Below are positions 9,021-16,764 of a DNA stretch of 64,000 nucleotides, one piece after another. Under the pieces are notes generated by a model that saw nothing but the letters and a program-made list of their open reading frames with translations, was not told where the DNA came from and did not search any database. The DNA is from Rhodococcus globerulus NBRC 14531. GTDB taxonomy: Bacteria > Actinomycetota > Actinomycetes > Mycobacteriales > Mycobacteriaceae. Numbering within the stretch: position 1 is the first letter of the stretch; each line of letters begins with the position of its first letter. The translations under genes and the position numbers were made by a program. Location of the stretch: assembly GCF_001894805.1 (NCBI RefSeq), contig NZ_BCWX01000003.1, positions 372,001-436,000 of the forward strand, read 5' to 3'.

Positions 9021-9602
9021 CTACTTCTTGCCGCCGCCGAGGAGTCCGCCCAGCAGATCGCCGATGCCGCCGCCACCGGAGCCGCCGAGGAGACCGCCGA
9101 GTGCTCCGCCGATGCCGCCGCTGGAGTTTCCGCCGCCGAGAAGTCCGCCCAGAAGATCTCCGATGCCGCCGCCCCCGGCAGCCTGCGTCTGAGCTGCCGA
9201 TCCGCCGCCTGTGAACTGCTTGGCGAGGTACGCCAGCACGATCGGCGCGAGAATCGGGAGTAGCTGCTTCACCAGATCGTTTCCGCCGCCGACGCTACCC
9301 AGCGTGCTGGCCACCTGATCGGTGTTGTTGCCGAAGATGTTTGCCACGATCTTCTGACCGTCAGCGGTGTCGACCTTGCTGATGTCGATGCCGTCGTCGA
9401 GGATCGTGGTGTTGGCGTGCGACTGCAACGCGCTTTCGAGCGACGCCGCGCCGGCCTCGCTGTCGGCATTGGCGCCGAGACCGCTGACCAGCGTGGGAAG
9501 TGCCGATTTCACAGCAGTTTCCGCGGTTGCCTGATCTACGCCGAGTTGCTGCGCGATCTGGTCGATCGGGATCTGTGAGAGAAGGTCGTCAAGCGAAGCC
9601 AT
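9021..9602 (-). CDS. DUF937 domain protein with Gly-rich repeat tail
   Basis: A 193-residue protein of unknown function. Residues 1-120 match the DUF937 pattern: SLDDLLSQIPIDQIAQQLG, GVDQATAETAVKSALPTLVSGL, and KIVANIFGNNTDQVASTLG. A hydrophobic stretch LVKQLLPILAPIVLAYLAKQ follows. The tail (about 135-193) consists of near-identical modules GIGDLLGGLLGGG, GIGGALGGLLGG and again GIGDLLGGLLGGG, ending GGKK. No signal peptide is seen. Such glycine/leucine repeats suggest a flexible or self-associating tail, but no function is established. Convergent with the MFS gene. Confidence 0.82.
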   Translation of the reverse strand: MASLDDLLSQIPIDQIAQQLGVDQATAETAVKSALPTLVSGLGANADSEAGAASLESALQSHANTTILDDGIDISKVDTADGQKIVANIFGNNTDQVASTLGSVGGGNDLVKQLLPILAPIVLAYLAKQFTGGGSAAQTQAAGGGGIGDLLGGLLGGGNSSGGIGGALGGLLGGSGGGGIGDLLGGLLGGGKK

Positions 9603-9702
9603 TCGATGCCCTACTTTTCTGGGGTCCTACTTGTCAGCACCCGGTTGATGCAGACACTAGTGAATGTTCGAGACCGTCGGTAGCTCGGATGTTGCGGAGG
9701 TG

Positions 9703-10149
9703 TCATCGTTGGGTTTTTTCTCGGGGGACCAGACATACGAGAAGCGCAAGTGCGAGGCCGCCGACGGTCAGAATGAATCCTGTCTGATTCGTCAGGATCG
9801 TGGAGTAGTTTTCCCTGATGATGTTGTCGAATTGCTCATTGACGCGGTAATAGAAGGTGCCAAGACTGGCGAGTCCGACAATCACTCCGATCCACGCCGC
9901 GAGGCGTGAACCGAACACTGCCGCAATCAAGATCGCCACGCCGGACCCGAGAAGAAGAATCATCATGGATCGGTAGAACGGTACGGACTGATCGGCGATC
10001 TGCTCGATAGCCCAGCCGGCTGGAAAGCCATCTCGTAAGTCTTCGAGACGGACATCTGCGGGTTTCACTCCGGCCAATATCGACATGAACGAGCCGACCG
10101 TCACGGCGATACCGCAGATCAGCAGAACCACATGTACAAACGTGCGCAT
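9703..10149 (-). CDS. Small four-helix membrane protein, function unknown
   Basis: A 148-residue integral membrane protein that I do not recognise. Helices are near residues 4-24 (VHVVLLICGIAVTVGSFMSIL), 62-80 (MMILLLGSGVAILIAAVFG), 83-103 and 122-141 (GFILTVGGLALALLVCL). A hydrophilic loop after the first helix (DVRLEDLRDGFPAGW) is probably outside. GGGAGAGTGAT precedes the ATG, supporting the start. It is transcribed alone, divergent from the MmcQ/YjbR gene. Confidence 0.72.
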   Translation of the reverse strand: MRTFVHVVLLICGIAVTVGSFMSILAGVKPADVRLEDLRDGFPAGWAIEQIADQSVPFYRSMMILLLGSGVAILIAAVFGSRLAAWIGVIVGLASLGTFYYRVNEQFDNIIRENYSTILTNQTGFILTVGGLALALLVCLVPREKTQR

Positions 10150-10254
10150 ATCACTCTCCCGAAGGATCGGTGAACGTCTAACGCGGTCGAGTTACGAGCC
10201 TAGCGACGACGCGCGTGCTTTCGACAGGCTTTTCCTGGACGGCCTGAGTTGACC

Positions 10255-10662
10255 ATGCACAATGTCACCATGGCGGACAATATGCGTCGACTCGAAGAGA
10301 TCTCGCTGAGCCTTCCCGAAGCACAGCGCGTCGACATCGAAGCGTGGGACGGGCATCCCACCTTTCGAGTGCGTGGCAAGAACTTCGTGTTCTGCAACGC
10401 CGATGCCACGTCGCTCACGATCAAGCTGAGCAAACCGGAAGCCGAGGCGGTGGTCGCGACCGAATCACGAGCAACTGCGGCAGGGTACGGGTTGGGTCGG
10501 CACGGTTGGGTTGCTCTCGATCTCAGTGGCAGGATCGAGGGAGAGTACTGGGATCAACTCGAGGAATGGATCTACACCTCGTACACCCTGGTTGCGCCGA
10601 AAAAGCTGGCTCGAATAGTGCTCGACGGGGATGCTGCGGGCGGTAACCCGATAGATTCGTGA
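10255..10662 (+). CDS. MmcQ/YjbR family DNA-binding-like protein
   Basis: A small soluble protein of about 135 residues with the CyaY-like fold of the MmcQ/YjbR family. The visible signature is LPEAQRVDIEAWDGHPTFRV near the N-terminus, then KNFVFCNAD, LTIKLSKPEAEAV, and the C-terminal W-x-x-L...EEWIYTSYTLVAPKKLA pattern. Biological role in actinobacteria is unknown. Start is uncertain: ATG 10255 and ATG 10270 are in frame and neither has a good ribosome site; the domain begins just after the second. It is followed closely by a membrane-protein gene on the same strand (32 bp gap). Confidence 0.8.
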   Translation: MHNVTMADNMRRLEEISLSLPEAQRVDIEAWDGHPTFRVRGKNFVFCNADATSLTIKLSKPEAEAVVATESRATAAGYGLGRHGWVALDLSGRIEGEYWDQLEEWIYTSYTLVAPKKLARIVLDGDAAGGNPIDS

Positions 10663-10694
10663 CGACACGTACGCCGATTAGACGAGGATTGGTC

Positions 10695-11279
10695 ATGACG
10701 ACACAGCAAGCACCATCGGCTGCCACGACATCCGGCATGCCGCCATGGGCGAAAAAGGCCATCATGATCGGCGTGGCGGCCGTCGTTCTGGTCATCACCT
10801 ACTTCATTCTCGCCGCGTACCTCCCACGCTGGTGGTCTCAGCGGATTGCGTCGCTCGCCGACGGCAGTTTCAGTGGCGGCATTGCGTGGGGCGTGATGTT
10901 CGGACTCGTGTGTACGTTGGTCCCGCTGCTCTTCTTCCGCGCAATCTGGCAGGTGCGGAAACGGAAACATGCGCGGCCGATGCAGATCGGTGCTTTGGTG
11001 CTCGGTGTGATTTTTGCTTTGCCCAACTTGCTGACGCTGAGCATCGTTCTCGGAAACAGCAATGCTGCGCACGCCGGCGAGCGAGTCCTCGACGTCGACG
11101 GTCCTGGATTCCGCGGCGCCTCGGTACTCGGCGCGATCATCGGTGTCGCGCTGTTCGTCGGCATCGTGTTCCTGGGCTACAGGTACAAGAAGCGTGGCAA
11201 AGAAATCGACAAGATGCGCGGCGACCTGAAGCAGCACGAACCGCAGAGCAAGGGCGAAGCTCCGGCTCCCGAAATGTGA
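10695..11279 (+). CDS. Three-helix membrane protein, function unknown
   Basis: A 194-residue membrane protein with helices at about 22-44 (AIMIGVAAVVLVITYFILAAYL), 65-85 (IAWGVMFGLVCTLVPLLFF), 97-117 and 145-165 (ASVLGAIIGVALFVGIVFLGY), and a charged tail (KKRGKEIDKMRGDLKQHEP). The ATG at 10695 has GAGG about 7 nt upstream; longer in-frame starts overlap the preceding gene's intergenic region without a ribosome site. The stop codon is only one base away from the stop of the convergent alcohol dehydrogenase gene, with no room for a terminator. It may be co-transcribed with the YjbR-like gene. I do not recognise the family. Confidence 0.72.
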   Translation: MTTQQAPSAATTSGMPPWAKKAIMIGVAAVVLVITYFILAAYLPRWWSQRIASLADGSFSGGIAWGVMFGLVCTLVPLLFFRAIWQVRKRKHARPMQIGALVLGVIFALPNLLTLSIVLGNSNAAHAGERVLDVDGPGFRGASVLGAIIGVALFVGIVFLGYRYKKRGKEIDKMRGDLKQHEPQSKGEAPAPEM

Positions 11280-11280
11280 C

Positions 11281-12378
11281 CTACCAGAACAGAACAGGCT
11301 TGATTACTTTTCCAGCTGCCTGATCTGTGACGGCTCTGTTGATGTCTGCGAACGCATAGGGCGTCACCAGTCGGTCGATCGGAAATTGTCCGGCGGTGTA
11401 GAGATCGACAAGCCGGGGAATGAACGTAGCTATGTCGGAATCACCCTCGACGCATCCTCGAATAGTCTTCCCGTTCAACATGATGTCGGCCATGTTCACG
11501 ATGAGGTCGTGGGCTCCGAGCCCAACCACGACCAGTGTTCCGCGGCCGCGAAGTGATGTCACGCCCTGATTGACAACCGCACCGATTCCGGTGGTGTCGA
11601 GGGAATGAGTCGATCCGCCGTCGGTGGCGTCGCGCACCGCTGCCACAACGTCGTCGGAGCCGGGATCGACAACAACTGCGCCGAACTCTTCGGCCAGCTT
11701 CCTACGTTCGGGTACCGGGTCGACGGCAACCAGCGTGGAAACCCCCACTGCTCGCGCCGCGAGGAGAGCCGCGAATCCGACGCTGCCAGCTCCGAAGACC
11801 ACAAACGTCGAGTCGGGTTCGGGGCGAAGAGTATTCAGAACTGCGCCGCCGCCGGTTTGAAACCCGCAGCCGAGCGGAGCTACGACGGTCAGATCAACCG
11901 CAGGATCAACGACGACGGTGTTGTCGGCTGTGGTGATGGCGTATTGCGCGAAACTCGACTGACCGAAGAACGCGGACCTGATCGGAGTGCCGTTCTGGGT
12001 GATAGGTGCCGAACCGTCGGTGCGCGCACCTGAGCTGTTGAGTCGATGTGAGCGTTCGCAATACGCCCGATGCCCACTTCGGCATTGGCGGCACGCTCCG
12101 CAGCTTCGATAGCTCAGCAGCACGTGATCGCCTTCGAAGATATGGGTGATCGACGAGCCGACGGCCTCGACGATCCCCGCGCCCTCGTGGCCGAACACGC
12201 AGGGGCCGAGTTTTTTCGGTAGTGCTGACTTGGTGAACAGATCCGTGTGGCACAGACCTGTTGCGACTATCCGCACGAGGATCTCGTCGGCGCGGGGTTC
12301 CTCGATCTCGACGGTCTCGAGGGCAAAAGGGGAGTCGGGGCCGTGCGAGAGCGCGGCGCTCATTTTCCGAGTGGACAT
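11281..12378 (-). CDS. Zinc-dependent alcohol dehydrogenase (class III / aryl-alcohol type)
   Basis: NAD-dependent medium-chain dehydrogenase, about 365 residues, cytosolic. Catalytic zinc region GLCHTDLFTK and GHEGAG, structural zinc cluster CGACRQCRSGHRAYC with four cysteines, the LGCGFQTGGGAV substrate/catalytic segment, and the Rossmann loop VFGAGSVGF are all intact. The pattern is that of long-chain/aryl-alcohol dehydrogenases (AreB/XylB-like). Start at ATG 12378 follows GGAGAAG; an ATG eight codons upstream lacks a site. It lies 20 bp after the DUF4334 gene and is surely co-transcribed with it. Both are probably controlled by the divergent TetR regulator through two operators. Substrate not determinable. 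Confidence 0.92.
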   Translation of the reverse strand: MSTRKMSAALSHGPDSPFALETVEIEEPRADEILVRIVATGLCHTDLFTKSALPKKLGPCVFGHEGAGIVEAVGSSITHIFEGDHVLLSYRSCGACRQCRSGHRAYCERSHRLNSSGARTDGSAPITQNGTPIRSAFFGQSSFAQYAITTADNTVVVDPAVDLTVVAPLGCGFQTGGGAVLNTLRPEPDSTFVVFGAGSVGFAALLAARAVGVSTLVAVDPVPERRKLAEEFGAVVVDPGSDDVVAAVRDATDGGSTHSLDTTGIGAVVNQGVTSLRGRGTLVVVGLGAHDLIVNMADIMLNGKTIRGCVEGDSDIATFIPRLVDLYTAGQFPIDRLVTPYAFADINRAVTDQAAGKVIKPVLFW

Positions 12379-12398
12379 CGAATTCTTCTCCGGGCGAA

Positions 12399-12872
12399 TC
12401 ACACTCGCTCGAGGAGGAAGTAATAGTGCTGGCCGTTGTCGAGGACCAGATTCGATTTTCCGTTCATGATTCCCATGAGCGTTGTGTCGTCGACCTTCTT
12501 GAAATGGTCGAAGATCGGTGCGCCGTCGTAGACCATCGTTGCGGTGACTTCGTCGCGGAACTCGATGTTCCAGAGGCTCGCTTCTCCGTTGCCGCCCTTG
12601 ATGTCAGAGTAGAGGTTCCCGTTCTCGTCTCGGCAGATCAGTGGTTTTGCGTCCTCGACCGAGTTGAAGGTTTTTCCGAACCAGCGGCTTGCCACGAGTT
12701 TGTCGTGGAGACGGTGGCCGGTAGCGAAGTCGTCACCTTTCCATTCGCCGAGGATGTCCGCTGCGTCGACGGTCTCCAAAGCAGCCCACACTTCATCGAG
12801 TTCTGTGGGGGAGACATCGTTTTCCTGCTCGCGGAGCTTTGCGAAAGCGCTACGGGCGTCGTCGAGGTTCAT
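12399..12872 (-). CDS. DUF4334 / GXWXG-domain protein
   Basis: A 157-residue soluble protein. The GXWXG motif is visible as GEWKGDDF (about residues 40-47), followed by W-F-G-K...V-x-P-L-I-C and, near the end, a DUF4334-like region ending in NLVLDNGQHYYFLLERV. Function is unknown; the family is common in actinobacteria, often beside redox enzymes. ATG 12872 is chosen because GGAGAAC lies immediately upstream. First gene of a two-gene operon with the alcohol dehydrogenase, so a role in alcohol/aldehyde metabolism or binding of a hydrophobic substrate is plausible but inferred. Confidence 0.85.
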   Translation of the reverse strand: MNLDDARSAFAKLREQENDVSPTELDEVWAALETVDAADILGEWKGDDFATGHRLHDKLVASRWFGKTFNSVEDAKPLICRDENGNLYSDIKGGNGEASLWNIEFRDEVTATMVYDGAPIFDHFKKVDDTTLMGIMNGKSNLVLDNGQHYYFLLERV

Positions 12873-12907
12873 GGTTCTCCTTGTGGAACGGCGTTGAGAG
12901 TTTTTCC

Positions 12908-12959
12908 CGAACCAATTTGTTCGTGAACTCTGGACGCTACGCCGAACCGGGTGGTTCGG
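12908..12959. promoter_or_regulatory. Twin TetR operators between DUF4334-adh and tetR
   Basis: Two inverted repeats with the same half-site: CGAACcaatttGTTCG (12908-12923) and CCGAACC-gggt-GGTTCGG (12942-12959). Their centres are 35 bp apart. Both share CGAACC-N4-(T/G)GTTCG and lie between the divergent genes. Confidence 0.7.
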
Positions 12960-12988
12960 CAACGGTGGAATCGATCTAGGATGTGCGC

Positions 12989-13561
12989 ATGCGTTCAGCC
13001 GGGGAAGCGACCAGGGACCGCATTCTTGCATCCGCCAAGGAAGAATTTGCCCGATACGGGTTTGCGGGCGCTCGTATCAACCGCATCGCCAAGGACGCGC
13101 GAGCGAGCAAAGACCGCCTGTACGCGTACTTCGCGAGCAAGGAAGATCTTTTCTCCGCGGTCATGGCGCAGTGGACCGTCGAGACCACGGCCGAGACCGC
13201 CTTACGTGGAGACGACTTACCTGCGTACACCGGTCGACTGTTCGACAACTACCTCGCGCACCCCGAGAATGCCCGGTTGCAGGAATGGGCGGATCTCGAA
13301 GCGCCCGAAACTGTGAGTTACCACGACATTCGACGCAACACGCTGCGCCCGAAAATTGCGGAGATTCGCCAGGGCCAAGCCGACGGGCATATCGATCCCA
13401 GCTGGAACCCGGCGGAATTGCTGATCGTGATCACCGAAATTGCCAGAACCCTGGCCCTTCCGCATAGCGGCGGTGACGTGAGACCTGGGTCGTCGAGAGC
13501 GCCGGCGCTGCGAAGGCAGACTGCCGTTGACGCAGTCCGGCGCTTGATTCGCAGTTCCTGA
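12989..13561 (+). CDS. TetR-family repressor
   Basis: A 190-residue dimeric repressor. The N-terminal helix-turn-helix is intact: ATRDRILASAKEEFARYGFAGARINRIAKDARASKDRLYAYFASKEDLF (about residues 6-53). The C-terminal domain includes a TetR_C-type segment with LQEWADLEA. ATG 12989 is preceded by CTAGGA at 8 nt; a GTG two codons upstream is too close to it. It is divergent from the DUF4334-alcohol dehydrogenase operon and the gap holds two near-identical palindromes, so it most likely represses both itself and that operon. Inducer unknown. Confidence 0.92.
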   Translation: MRSAGEATRDRILASAKEEFARYGFAGARINRIAKDARASKDRLYAYFASKEDLFSAVMAQWTVETTAETALRGDDLPAYTGRLFDNYLAHPENARLQEWADLEAPETVSYHDIRRNTLRPKIAEIRQGQADGHIDPSWNPAELLIVITEIARTLALPHSGGDVRPGSSRAPALRRQTAVDAVRRLIRSS

Positions 13562-13572
13562 CGGTGCGTAGG

Positions 13573-14769
13573 TCAGGCCTTGATCGACGGCCGACCGCTT
13601 CTGATCCGGGCTACTTCGGATCGTGCAAATTCGACTCGGTCAGTGTTGTTTCCGCGGGAATAGGCCAGAGCATCGGCGAGATCTGCCGTTGCTTCGAGCA
13701 CATATCCATTTCGTTTGCGATCGGCGCGGGTTCCTGCGGATCTGCGGAAGGCCCTGCGGGCCTTGTGGTTGCCGCATACTGCTGTGAGCTCGTCATCGGT
13801 GATCACGCCATGTTCGGCTTCCGGTGCCAGAATGTCGTGCAAGAAATGACGTTCACGCGGAACGGTCAACCGAAACACCTGCAACACCAAGACAAGTGCG
13901 ACGACGATGAGTACGAAGAGCAGTGGGAACATGAGTGCGCTGCCCTGTGCAAGAGCGGCGGCAGAGTCCCAGAGGCCGTGCAGAAGCATCGCCGTTGCCA
14001 TCAGTGCGATGCCTCGGCCGAGTCGCCGCGGCTCGGCAGGTCGGCCGAGAAGGTAGACGAGCCCGGCGCAGAAGATTGCGCTGTACAACGTGTGTGCGGC
14101 AACTCCGACAACCATCCGCATCACAATGGTCGTCATCGCGGCGTCGATCTGATTGGCACCGAATTGTGAACCTGCCGAATTCAAGGCGTAGACAACGTCT
14201 TCGAAGAGCTGGAAACCGAGTCCGATGAACGCACCGAGAATGAACCCGTCAAACGCGGTGCGCACGAAGCGGGAGGCCAAGGCTATCAACAGGACGAGTC
14301 CCAGACCCTTGGCGGTCTCTTCGGTAAACGGCGCCGCCAGGCCTGCTCCCCAGTCGGCCGCCCAGGCTTGCCCGAACATCTTGGCGTACAACGCGAGAAT
14401 GGCGTCGTTTGCATGCGCGGCCATTCCCCAGGTAGCAGCAAAGCTTCCCCACAGAAAGGCCACGACGATCAGTTTTGCCGGTTGGCGTGCATACCGGTCG
14501 ATGTGGTGCGTGAACCACCAGAACGCCGCACCGTACGCGCTGAACAGCACGACGGAGAGTCCGATGGCCTCGCCGTAGGCGCCGGCACTGGAGGCCAGCA
14601 TCGAGAAGAACTGGAAGACTCCGGTGGTCACCAACAGCAGGTACACCCAGAACGCGGCATTGCGCGGTTGGTAGAAGGTGAACGACCGTCCCCATCCGGA
14701 GTTTTCGATTGCCGAGACACGGGTGGCGTTCGAATCGCCTGTCGACTGCACAGTGGACATGGTCATCAT
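13573..14769 (-). CDS. PrsW-type intramembrane metalloprotease
   Basis: Polytopic membrane protein of 398 residues in the PrsW/CAAX-like (CPBP-related) glutamic protease group; in Bacillus PrsW cleaves an anti-sigma factor. About eight transmembrane helices. Active-site motifs: EETAKG (E150, E151, K154), FEDVVYA (about residue 193), a histidine in VVGVAAHTLYSA, and LLHGLWDSAA near residue 265. A hydrophilic C-terminal tail of about 100 residues extends into the cytoplasm. Its ATG overlaps the stop of the upstream membrane-protein gene (ATGA), which implies translational coupling. Target is unknown; the coupled protein is an obvious candidate. Confidence 0.88.
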   Translation of the reverse strand: MMTMSTVQSTGDSNATRVSAIENSGWGRSFTFYQPRNAAFWVYLLLVTTGVFQFFSMLASSAGAYGEAIGLSVVLFSAYGAAFWWFTHHIDRYARQPAKLIVVAFLWGSFAATWGMAAHANDAILALYAKMFGQAWAADWGAGLAAPFTEETAKGLGLVLLIALASRFVRTAFDGFILGAFIGLGFQLFEDVVYALNSAGSQFGANQIDAAMTTIVMRMVVGVAAHTLYSAIFCAGLVYLLGRPAEPRRLGRGIALMATAMLLHGLWDSAAALAQGSALMFPLLFVLIVVALVLVLQVFRLTVPRERHFLHDILAPEAEHGVITDDELTAVCGNHKARRAFRRSAGTRADRKRNGYVLEATADLADALAYSRGNNTDRVEFARSEVARIRSGRPSIKA

Positions 14770-15437
14770 GAGCCCTCTCCGGGTCGTTGGCTGATGCTGA
14801 CGATCATGCGAGCAATAGCTTCGGTGGTCGAGGGGTCGATGTTGCTCGGGCCGACGGCAATCGCGCTGACACCCACTCCGTCGATCACAAAGGCAGCGAT
14901 GACGCCGTCAGCGGTGGAATTCGAGTACCCAGCCATGACCCCGCGATGGCCGCTTTCGGTGATGATCACGGTGGGTTCACCGTTGACTCTGAACGACTCC
15001 CCAGACGCAAGCGCATCGGTGGTCGTCTTGATCTGCTCGAGCAGTTCGCGCGCGTCGCCGGTGAACGGTGCTGTTTTGACGGTGAAGGAGACGGCCCCGT
15101 TGGTCACCCTCGCGACATCCGGGTAGGTGCCGGTTATCGGGGTATCGGTGTCGCGAACTCCTGCGGTGATGCCCCAGCCGGGGACGGGAACGAAGGTTAT
15201 TCCACCGTCGAGTTCCATGACATCTCCGGCCACGACTTCGTCGTCGTAGGACACCGAATCGTTGATTGTGGGTAGGACAAACGCCATGACGAGTGCAAAC
15301 GCGATCACGACTGCGGCGGGAATCAGAGTGGCACGGTCGAGGCCCAACCATCGCCGGTCTACTGGAACCCATCGGTCGTCGGGTTCGTAGTGCGGGGGTT
15401 GTGGATCTACCCGATTTCTCGTATCGGTGTCAGACAT
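14766..15437 (-). CDS. Single-pass membrane protein, translationally coupled to prsW-like gene
   Basis: A protein of about 223 residues, no recognised domain. A Pro/Asp-rich cytoplasmic head (PQPPHYEPDDRWVPVDRRW) precedes one transmembrane helix (ATLIPAAVVIAFALVMAFVLP). The remainder is an extracellular domain with GGITFVPVPGWGI, suggesting a secreted-face sensor-like module. Start at ATG 15437 (GGGAG 11 nt upstream); an in-frame TTG 16 codons earlier is less likely. The stop overlaps the start of the protease gene by 4 bp. The architecture (cytoplasmic head, one helix, outer domain) would suit a PrsW substrate, which is speculation. Confidence 0.75.
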   Translation of the reverse strand: MSDTDTRNRVDPQPPHYEPDDRWVPVDRRWLGLDRATLIPAAVVIAFALVMAFVLPTINDSVSYDDEVVAGDVMELDGGITFVPVPGWGITAGVRDTDTPITGTYPDVARVTNGAVSFTVKTAPFTGDARELLEQIKTTTDALASGESFRVNGEPTVIITESGHRGVMAGYSNSTADGVIAAFVIDGVGVSAIAVGPSNIDPSTTEAIARMIVSISQRPGEGS

Positions 15438-15628
15438 CTGTGCGCCGGCTCCCTGCGGTGTTTGCGTCGAGTCATTCGCGCACAACAGTTTCCGCTGCGA
15501 GGGGCAGGGCTGCGGTGCTTGTCGAGAGCGAATCCGAGGGGTTGGACCTCACGAGGTAAAAGTATCAAACGGGATGTTTCCGAAAATCTCGAGCGAATGT
15601 AGTACAGCACTCCGTCGTGCGGGCAAAC

Positions 15629-15669
15629 AAAAAACAGCCCGACATTCTCCGAAGAGGTGCCGGACTGTT
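15629..15669 (-). terminator. Terminator after tRNA-Lys
   Basis: On the minus strand AACAG-t-CCG pairs with CGG-g-CTGTT around an internal CTC-TTCG-GAG hairpin, followed directly by a run of T. Confidence 0.6.
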
Positions 15670-15672
15670 GTT

Positions 15673-15748
15673 TGGTGCCCCCAGTAGGACTCGAACCTAC
15701 GACCTGCGGATTAAAAGTCCGTAGCTCTACCAACTGAGCTATAGGGGC
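15673..15748 (-). tRNA. tRNA-Lys (anticodon TTT)
   Basis: Minus-strand cloverleaf: acceptor GCCCCTA pairs with TGGGGGC, D-loop AGCTCAGTTGGTAGAGC, anticodon loop CTTTTAA (TTT), T-loop GGTTCGAGTCC. The CCA end is encoded (15673-15675). Confidence 0.97.
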
Positions 15749-15885
15749 GCGGCGCAGAGTCTAACCAGACCGCGAAGCAGGTGAAAACACCGCCCCCGTC
15801 AAATGGGTGATTCCGGGATCCTGATGACAGATTCACAAACGTGCGATTGCCTCGGAGAGCTGCTGTGGCCGAGCCTGTCTGAGCG

Positions 15886-16332
15886 CTATGGAAGCGTGTC
15901 AGGCGGTGCGAGAGGTGAGTTTCCGACGCGTCGCAGGATTCTGCCGGCGATCCAAAGGAGATCACGTTCGGCGTCGGTGCACTCGGCGTGGATCGCTTCG
16001 GTAAGCCATCGATTCCTCAGACGTCGATCATCGCGGAGTGCGGACGCGCCGGCGTCGGTCAGATCGATGAGGTGCGCGCGGCCGTCGGATGGATCGGATC
16101 GCCGGGTTACCAGGCCCCGAGCTTGGAGCGTTGCAATCGCTTTGGCGACCGATTGAGGCGTGACGCGCTCGAGTTGCGCGAGGGATTTGGCCGTCATGGG
16201 TCCGTGGCGGTCGAGATGTCCGAGAGCGTGGACGTGGGTGGCACTGAGGTGGGGCCCAATCCGTTCGCTATGCAGGCGTCGTGCGAAAACTCCGAGGTCC
16301 TCCGCTAGAGCGTCGATCTCGTGCTGGGTCAT
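15886..16332 (-). CDS. MarR-family regulator
   Basis: A 148-residue winged-helix regulator. The sequence HVHALGHLDRHGPMTAKSLAQLERVTPQSVAKAIATLQARGLVTRR covers the recognition helix and wing, followed by DPSDGRAHLIDLTDAG, the classic MarR wing DxRDxR-like segment. The ATG at 16332 has GAGGAG 5 nt upstream; a longer frame upstream lacks a site and would run through the operator. A perfect palindrome (TTAGG-CAA-CCTAA, 16359-16371) lies just ahead, suggesting autorepression. No obvious target gene is adjacent: the next gene upstream is the distant TetR regulator at 16765. Ligand unknown. Confidence 0.9.
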   Translation of the reverse strand: MTQHEIDALAEDLGVFARRLHSERIGPHLSATHVHALGHLDRHGPMTAKSLAQLERVTPQSVAKAIATLQARGLVTRRSDPSDGRAHLIDLTDAGASALRDDRRLRNRWLTEAIHAECTDAERDLLWIAGRILRRVGNSPLAPPDTLP

Positions 16333-16358
16333 TGCCGCTCCTCGGTCGCCCATGAATA

Positions 16359-16371
16359 TTAGGCAACCTAA
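16359..16371. promoter_or_regulatory. Palindrome ahead of marR (candidate operator)
   Basis: TTAGG-CAA-CCTAA, perfect 5-bp arms, 27 bp upstream of the MarR start codon. Confidence 0.6.
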
Positions 16372-16604
16372 CTGTGTAGTTGATCGGTCAATGTCCGATT
16401 TTCGTCCACATATTGTGAACAAATAGTAACTGTGGTTGTTTAATCTTCTTAGGCTTGACAGCGAAGTCTCGGTGTTATGGGTGCTTAGGCATCGGTTCGA
16501 ACATGGGCTCGAAACAGAGAAGCTCGGATGCGCACCCCCTGTGCCGCACCCGAGCGGCCAGAACGATACCACCCGGTGTGTTCCGGGGGTGTGCTTGCTT
16601 TTTC

Positions 16605-16628
16605 GGTGTCATCTGATCGAATGACACC
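16605..16628. promoter_or_regulatory. 24-bp inverted repeat upstream of the GBL-receptor-like gene
   Basis: GGTGTCAT-N8-ATGACACC, perfect 8-bp arms, 137 bp before the start codon. It may be the autoregulatory operator of this regulator or a hairpin; no T-run follows on either strand. Confidence 0.5.
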
Positions 16629-16764
16629 ACTAGTACTTTTGGTGGGTGTCGCGGTAAGGCTTACGTGGCGAATCCGGAGGGGATATTGTGAGCTTCCGGG
16701 GGATTGTGGGTGTCGCAGGCGGCACCTTTGGGATATCGACTCGGCGAGAGGCATAACACCGCAT

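Larger units (their letters stand above)
16333..16764. other. 432-bp intergenic region with two palindromes
   Basis: Gene-free stretch between the divergent MarR and GBL-receptor-like genes. It holds a MarR-type palindrome near the left end and a 24-bp inverted repeat at 16605-16628. The rest shows no credible small gene. Confidence 0.7.

Noticed and set aside
15437..15485. Earlier TTG start for the PrsW-coupled membrane protein
   Set aside because: No ribosome site; ATG 15437 is a better fit.
16436..16764. Long N-terminal extension of the butyrolactone-receptor-like protein
   Set aside because: It would translate through the 24-bp inverted repeat, and the family starts at the MARQ-type methionine.
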